Source of the DNA: Asterias rubens
Lineage: Eukaryota > Echinodermata > Asteroidea > Forcipulatida > Asteriidae
Direction: 5' to 3'
DNA length: 64,000 nt
NCBI RefSeq assembly: GCF_902459465.1
Contig: NC_047066.1
Span: 18,727,047 to 18,791,046 of the forward strand
This document shows, piece after piece, positions 28,801 through 34,800 of the stretch. The position numbers and the translations under genes are program-made. The notes below the pieces were generated by a model. The model had not been told where the DNA came from, searched no databases, and was given only the letters and a program-made list of their open reading frames with translations. The stretch's first letter is position 1, and each line of letters starts with the position of its first letter.

Positions 28801-31800
28801 AACGAGGTTGATTTGGTGAACAGAATAATCAAACGAGTTGATCTTAAGGAGAAGTCACCAGATGCTGTCATCAAAGTGGAGTTTATGCACGTCAAACAGA
28901 CGCCTCTCGGTAAGTTAGCCTCCAGCCGTGTAAGCTATTAAACAAAAAAGGTCTTTGCTTGTTGTTGTTTTAATTTTCATTCATGAAAAGTTTGTTATTC
29001 TAATTCCAAAACCCGTCGCCTTTGAACCAACATGCATGCAAACAAATCCTTGAGTCCAGGTATCTGTGATGATATAAATTATGAAGGTTATGGCTTTTCT
29101 TGTATTGAATTGATAGTTCAAGTAACACCTAATTAGTAATATCAGTAACCTGAAAAAGTTGAGTTCTTTTCCAAAAATCAACAACACATTTTCTTCATGT
29201 ATGACTGACAAAAGTTTCTTTTCCCGTGCACCAAAATGTGTTATAAGCAATTTGTGACTTCCAGAGTTCTGCTGATGAAATTCATAAAAGGGGATTCGAA
29301 ACCCCTCCCCTGAACTGATGGGAGGCAAGTTTGAATCCGGTAATGGAAAGAGAGTATCATCAACAATTACATACAAACATAATAACTTTAAAGGCAGTGG
29401 ACACTATTGGTAATTACTCAAAATAATTATTAGCATAAAACCTTATTTTGTAACGAGTAATGGGGAGAGGTCGATAGTATATATAAAACATTGTGAGAAA
29501 CGGCTCCCTCTGAAGTGACATAGTTTCCGAGAAAGAAGACAATTTCCACGAGTTTGATTTCGAGACCTCAGATTTAATTTGAGGTCTCGAAATCAAGCAT
29601 CTGAAAGTGCACAAGGGTGACAAGGGTGGGTTTTCGTTCATCATTTTCTCGCAACTTCGACCACCAATTGAGCTAAAATTTTCACAGATATGTTATTTTA
29701 TGCATATGTTGAGATGCACCAGTAGTGTCCAGTGTCTTTAAACAATCTGAAGGATTTTTCAATCTTTCTTTTCAAGGCGTGATGAAGGCTTGGATACCAA
29801 CCGATCGTCTTCCACTGTGCTCACTGCGAGTCGCCCTGGAGCGATACCTGGATATAACAATGCCACCATCGCCCAACTTTTTGCGTCAACTTGCTGGCAT
29901 GGCAACCGATGATAAACAGAAGAGGACCTTGGACTTGTTGAGTAAAGTAAGAAACTTCCACCATTTGTGACTTTTTCTTCTGTCATTTATTCTCAAACTT
30001 GTTTCCCAAGTCCACTGGCCAACCAAGACTTATTAGGCTATACTATTAATTACGTAGGGCCTACACTCTTAAGAAGCTAGCCCTCGATATAGTTTACTGC
30101 AAAACTTAATTTGTGCGTGTTGCATTGTCCACATCAACATTCTCCTTCGATTGGTCCCCTGTCTTTATTCGCAAGGATAAAAACAATTAGGCCTATTGGT
30201 TTTACAGTACCAGTGATTTCATTGAATACAATGATTTCATTTGATAAACGTGCAGTGACGTAAACCTTTACATTTTAGTTTTGATTGGTCCAGGGTGATG
30301 TTTGGCATCTGCACTTTCGGTCGTCTGCATGCAGCAGCGTGCATTGTTTTATATATTTTACGACATATATTTGTATTTATGATTTAACAGCGAATCTCCA
30401 TATGAAATTAATACCAGGTCAAATGTAGCTACGGACGTTTGACGTATGCTAAAGGCCAGATGTCCAGGCTATACCATCCTTTGAAAAGTACATTTCAATA
30501 TCTGAACTCCTGGTGGCGCTGCAGATTGTGAATCCACTCTATCGAATACCAGCTCCTAACTAATACAATTTATAATGCATTTGGTGATTTCAGGACACTC
30601 GAAGCTACGAGGAATGGAAGTTTGACCTGAGCCCCAACCTTGCTGAAGTATTGGAAGAGTTTTCCTCTGCTAAGCCTCCTGCTTCGTTCCTGATGACGGA
30701 ATTACCACTCCTCAAGCCTCGCTTTTACTCCATCAGCTCCAGTACCAAAATGTACCCTGGTGAGATCCACGCTACGGTGGCTGTTGTCAATTACCGCACC
30801 AAAGGTAAACAAAACAAATTATATGTTTTTATAGACGATGTGACCTCTGACGTGATTCGCGCGCATACCGCCGGGCAAAACCTTTGTGTTTTGGCAGCCA
30901 GCTAGATTGATTATAAGCTAATACCAATTGTTTTTATCTCTTTCTCGTGTCAGGTGGTGAAGGTCCTTTGCATCATGGTGTCTGCTCGTCCTGGCTCAAC
31001 AATCTCAAGATGCAAACAGATATCCCTGCTTTCATTCGAGCGTAAGTTGTGCTTTGTCTTTAAGTCTGATAACTAATCTAAAATTGTTGTTTGGAGGCAC
31101 TGGGTACTATCCTAACATACGTATATTGGGCATCAAAATTGCAAGAGAGTAATAAAAGAAAAAACATAAAAGAAAAAACACAAAATCCTCTCAAATGCTT
31201 CAGGCTTGCCGTCTTTTTTGATTTGCTCCCCATTGCTCGTTACCAAGTAAGTTTTGAGTAATTACCAAAAGTGTCCAGTGCTTTTAAGTGTCTGTGTAAA
31301 GTTTGATACTAATCTAAACCTACATCTGGCATCACACTGATCCTGTTTTGAATCCGTGACAAACACTGAAGAGATGAGGTTCGAAAACGCATTAAAATGG
31401 CCGATCTCCTTGTTCTACAAATACATTGATTTGAGATTATTGTTCTCTGTTTCAGTGCCCCTAACTTCCATCTACCAGAGCAGCGTCCAGAGCCCATCAT
31501 AATGGTTGGTCCGGGCACAGGTATTGCTCCATTCCGAAGCTTCTGGCAACAGCGGCAAATAGACATGCGCATGGCTAAGGACCTCGGGAGAAATAACTTC
31601 GGTGATATGACGTTAGTATTTGGCTGCAGGAAGTCCACCTTGGATGATCTGTACAGAGTAGAAACGGCAGAGGCTGCATCGGAAGGTGCCCTGAGTGAGG
31701 TTTTGACTGCATTGTCAAGGGAACAAGGGAAACCCAAGGTACGCTACAACACTTTGTAAATATTTTTAGAACTAGGCCTATATTGAGTTGTGGTAAATCC

Positions 31801-34800
31801 ATGTGTATATCTATGGGTAGAGAATGTTCTTTTGAGTACTCGTCTTGCTATATGATTTCCTACTGCCGCAGGGTAATTATTTTGGAATTCGGGAGACTTC
31901 TAAGTTTAAAAAAAAGTACTGTTATAATATTTTCGGTACATTTATTATTCTCGTCATGTATATAAATGGCTTTGATTTGTTGTATCATTATTTAGAAATA
32001 CGTCCAACATATTCTGAAGGAGAGAGGTAAACACATGTTCAAATGTATCAACGAAAAAGGTGGCCATTTTTATGTTTGTGGTGACGTCTCCATGGCAGCG
32101 GATGTGTGTAATACTATTGAGATGATTGTCTCCGAACAAGGAAATATGACACCAGAACAGGCAAAGAGCTACGTCATCTCTTTGAGGGTAAGTAAAATTT
32201 TAAAAACTGTTCCAAACCACAGCCCAATGGGAGACTTTTGGGACGCTTGGTGGCAGCAGACGTGCCAGGTAAAATCCGTTGTTTTCGGTCATGTGCGCAT
32301 GCTCAGAACTACGTAAACAATGGAAATTTACCTGGTAAGTCTGCTGCCACCCAGTGTTCAAAAGTCCCACATTTCATAAGCTGTCACGAGAACCTTTCTA
32401 AACGAATGGGAGATTTTGGAACGCTAGGTGGCAGCAGACATACCAAGTAAATGTTCATTGTTCTCTTTAGTTTCTAAGCATGTGAACATTACCAAGAACA
32501 ATGGATTTACCTGGTAAGCCTGCTGCCAACTCGCGTCCCAAAAGTCTCCCATTCCTCTGCTAAACATTTTCTTGAGCAGTCTTTTTTTGGCTTAAAAACT
32601 TGTTTGCTATATGCAACATTTTTTCTGCCCTTTTGCTTCTCTCTGAGAAACTACTTTTTAATTTAATTCTGCAACATAAGCAGACAGTTATTGACAGTAA
32701 CGCTTCTCAGATTCAAATTTTTGGTTAGGCTTCTAACCAAAGTTTTAATTTTAAGAGTGGCTGCAAAACGTATACCTTCCCTTTAAAATAGCACTGCTAT
32801 TGTAGTGTTAATATCTCTGCTCTTTGATCACAGGATCAGAACCGTTACCACGAGGATATCTTCGGCGTCACCCTCCGGACTGAAGAGGTCAAGAACAAAG
32901 TCCGTAGTGCTATGAGAAGGGCACAGGTGTACATCACTGGAGCAGACAGTAGGTTGACACCTGCTATAAAGACAGATAACAACGAGGTGATGGGTAGTAA
33001 AGGCACCATCCATACGAAGTCGGTCGAAGATATCAGGAACAATAAGACGGTAGGTTCAATCCTTTAGAGACCACTCATTTCTGTAAAATCATGTTATTGT
33101 TTATTTTTTGAAGCGACTTTGTTGTATTGTGAAAGAGTCAGTTACAAAGAAAACAGTTACAAGGGAAACTAACTGGGTGTGTTTTAAATAGTTTTTGAGT
33201 TTAAACAGAGACAAGTTAGTGTGAGCGGGTCTTGAACCAAGGACCTCCGGGTTAACGTACCGGCGCTCTACCAACTGAGCTAATAAAGCTTCATGGTGGC
33301 GATCTCCCTTTTACTCAATATTGTTGGCACCTCGAATTAAGATATTGACTAATAGGGAGAATAGAAATTGACACCATGGGTGTTGCCATATATAGCTACA
33401 AAGAAACTACAGAATAACAAAGGCAGAGTATACTATTACGCGGTCAAATGCGTAGCAAAAGCGCAGAATTGGTGAACATTATTTTTAAACACGACAATTC
33501 CATAGTTAAGACCTTCTTACTGAAGTTTTTAATTGTGTGCAATTTGCTTGTAAATATTTAATTTTTGTTTTGTAACACTTTTATTCAGGACTTGGATCTT
33601 GTTTATCGACGTCCCTTTCCTAAGTTGATTCTCCTGAAGCCCCCGCTGATGGTAGTTGCTGGTTGATTTTGGTTGATTTTGGTTGATTTTGGTTGATTTC
33701 ACTAGTTGACAGATAGCTCATCTTTTCACCATGCTTTTCCTAACTGCATTCTTTTCATCTTTTCACTCATTTCAGCCGGTTAACTTTATAGCCGACATGT
33801 TGATAGTTGACTCACAAAATAGATTAAAATTATTCTGTGTGTTTCACCTCAGTTAATGACACTGGGCACGTTTGGCAATGACTCAAAATATATATTAGCA
33901 TGGAAACTTGGTAACGAGCATGCAATGAAGGGCTGTTGGTAAAACATTGTTAGAAACGTCTCTCTCTGAAGTAACGTAGTTTTTAGAAAGAGGTAATTTG
34001 TCACTTATTATTTGAATCTGAAAACACAATTTGTGTTACCAGAGTGTGTTTTCTTTCATTATTTTCTTGCAACTTCGATGACCCAATGAGCCCACGTTTC
34101 CACAGATTTGTTGTTTTATGCACAAGTTGGGATGCACCAAGTGAGAATACTGGTCTTTGACAATATTACCAAACGTGTCCAGTCCCTTAACGTTTACTTC
34201 ACATCTATCTTTTCTACAGTAGACATAACTTCAACTTTTTATTCTAAAACGGACACTTTAGTTGTTAAACCACAATAAAGTTGATGTCATTGTGTTTTCC
34301 ATCTCAGTTGATTTTCTAAGCCATCTCGTGTTTCTGGAGTAGACACTAATTACTCTTGGTAGACTTTACTGACTGTTCTGGGGTTTCTTAACCAAAGTTC
34401 TCTTTCAACTCTTGTAGTTGAAGTTGTGTGTTTTTTATAAATTAGTGGAAGTGTTGACTGTTTCCTGTTACTCATCACACAGATAGCTCGACGTACTGTA
34501 TCACTTGAGTTTTCTAAACCATCTCTCTTTCAGGTTTTTGTTCGTTCAATCAAATATTGCTGAAAATTTGATGCACTACTTCATTCTCTCTTGGGTTATT
34601 ATTTGTTTCTCTGATTGGTAGTTGACATTGGTGGTGGTTCATGTTGAAATGGTCACTAGATAGCTTTTGTTCGTTTTCACCATAGTTATACATTTCTTAC
34701 AACGTTACTTAATTCGTTATCTAATGCAGCTGAATCAATCTGCGCTTTAAGTTGAACTGTTGAATGTTTAAATGCATCATTGTTTGCCTCTTCACATTTC

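Noticed and set aside
33205..33295. Functional tRNA gene on the minus strand
   Set aside because: A- and B-box-like words exist but the anticodon loop and acceptor pairing are degenerate; related copies occur in other repeats.
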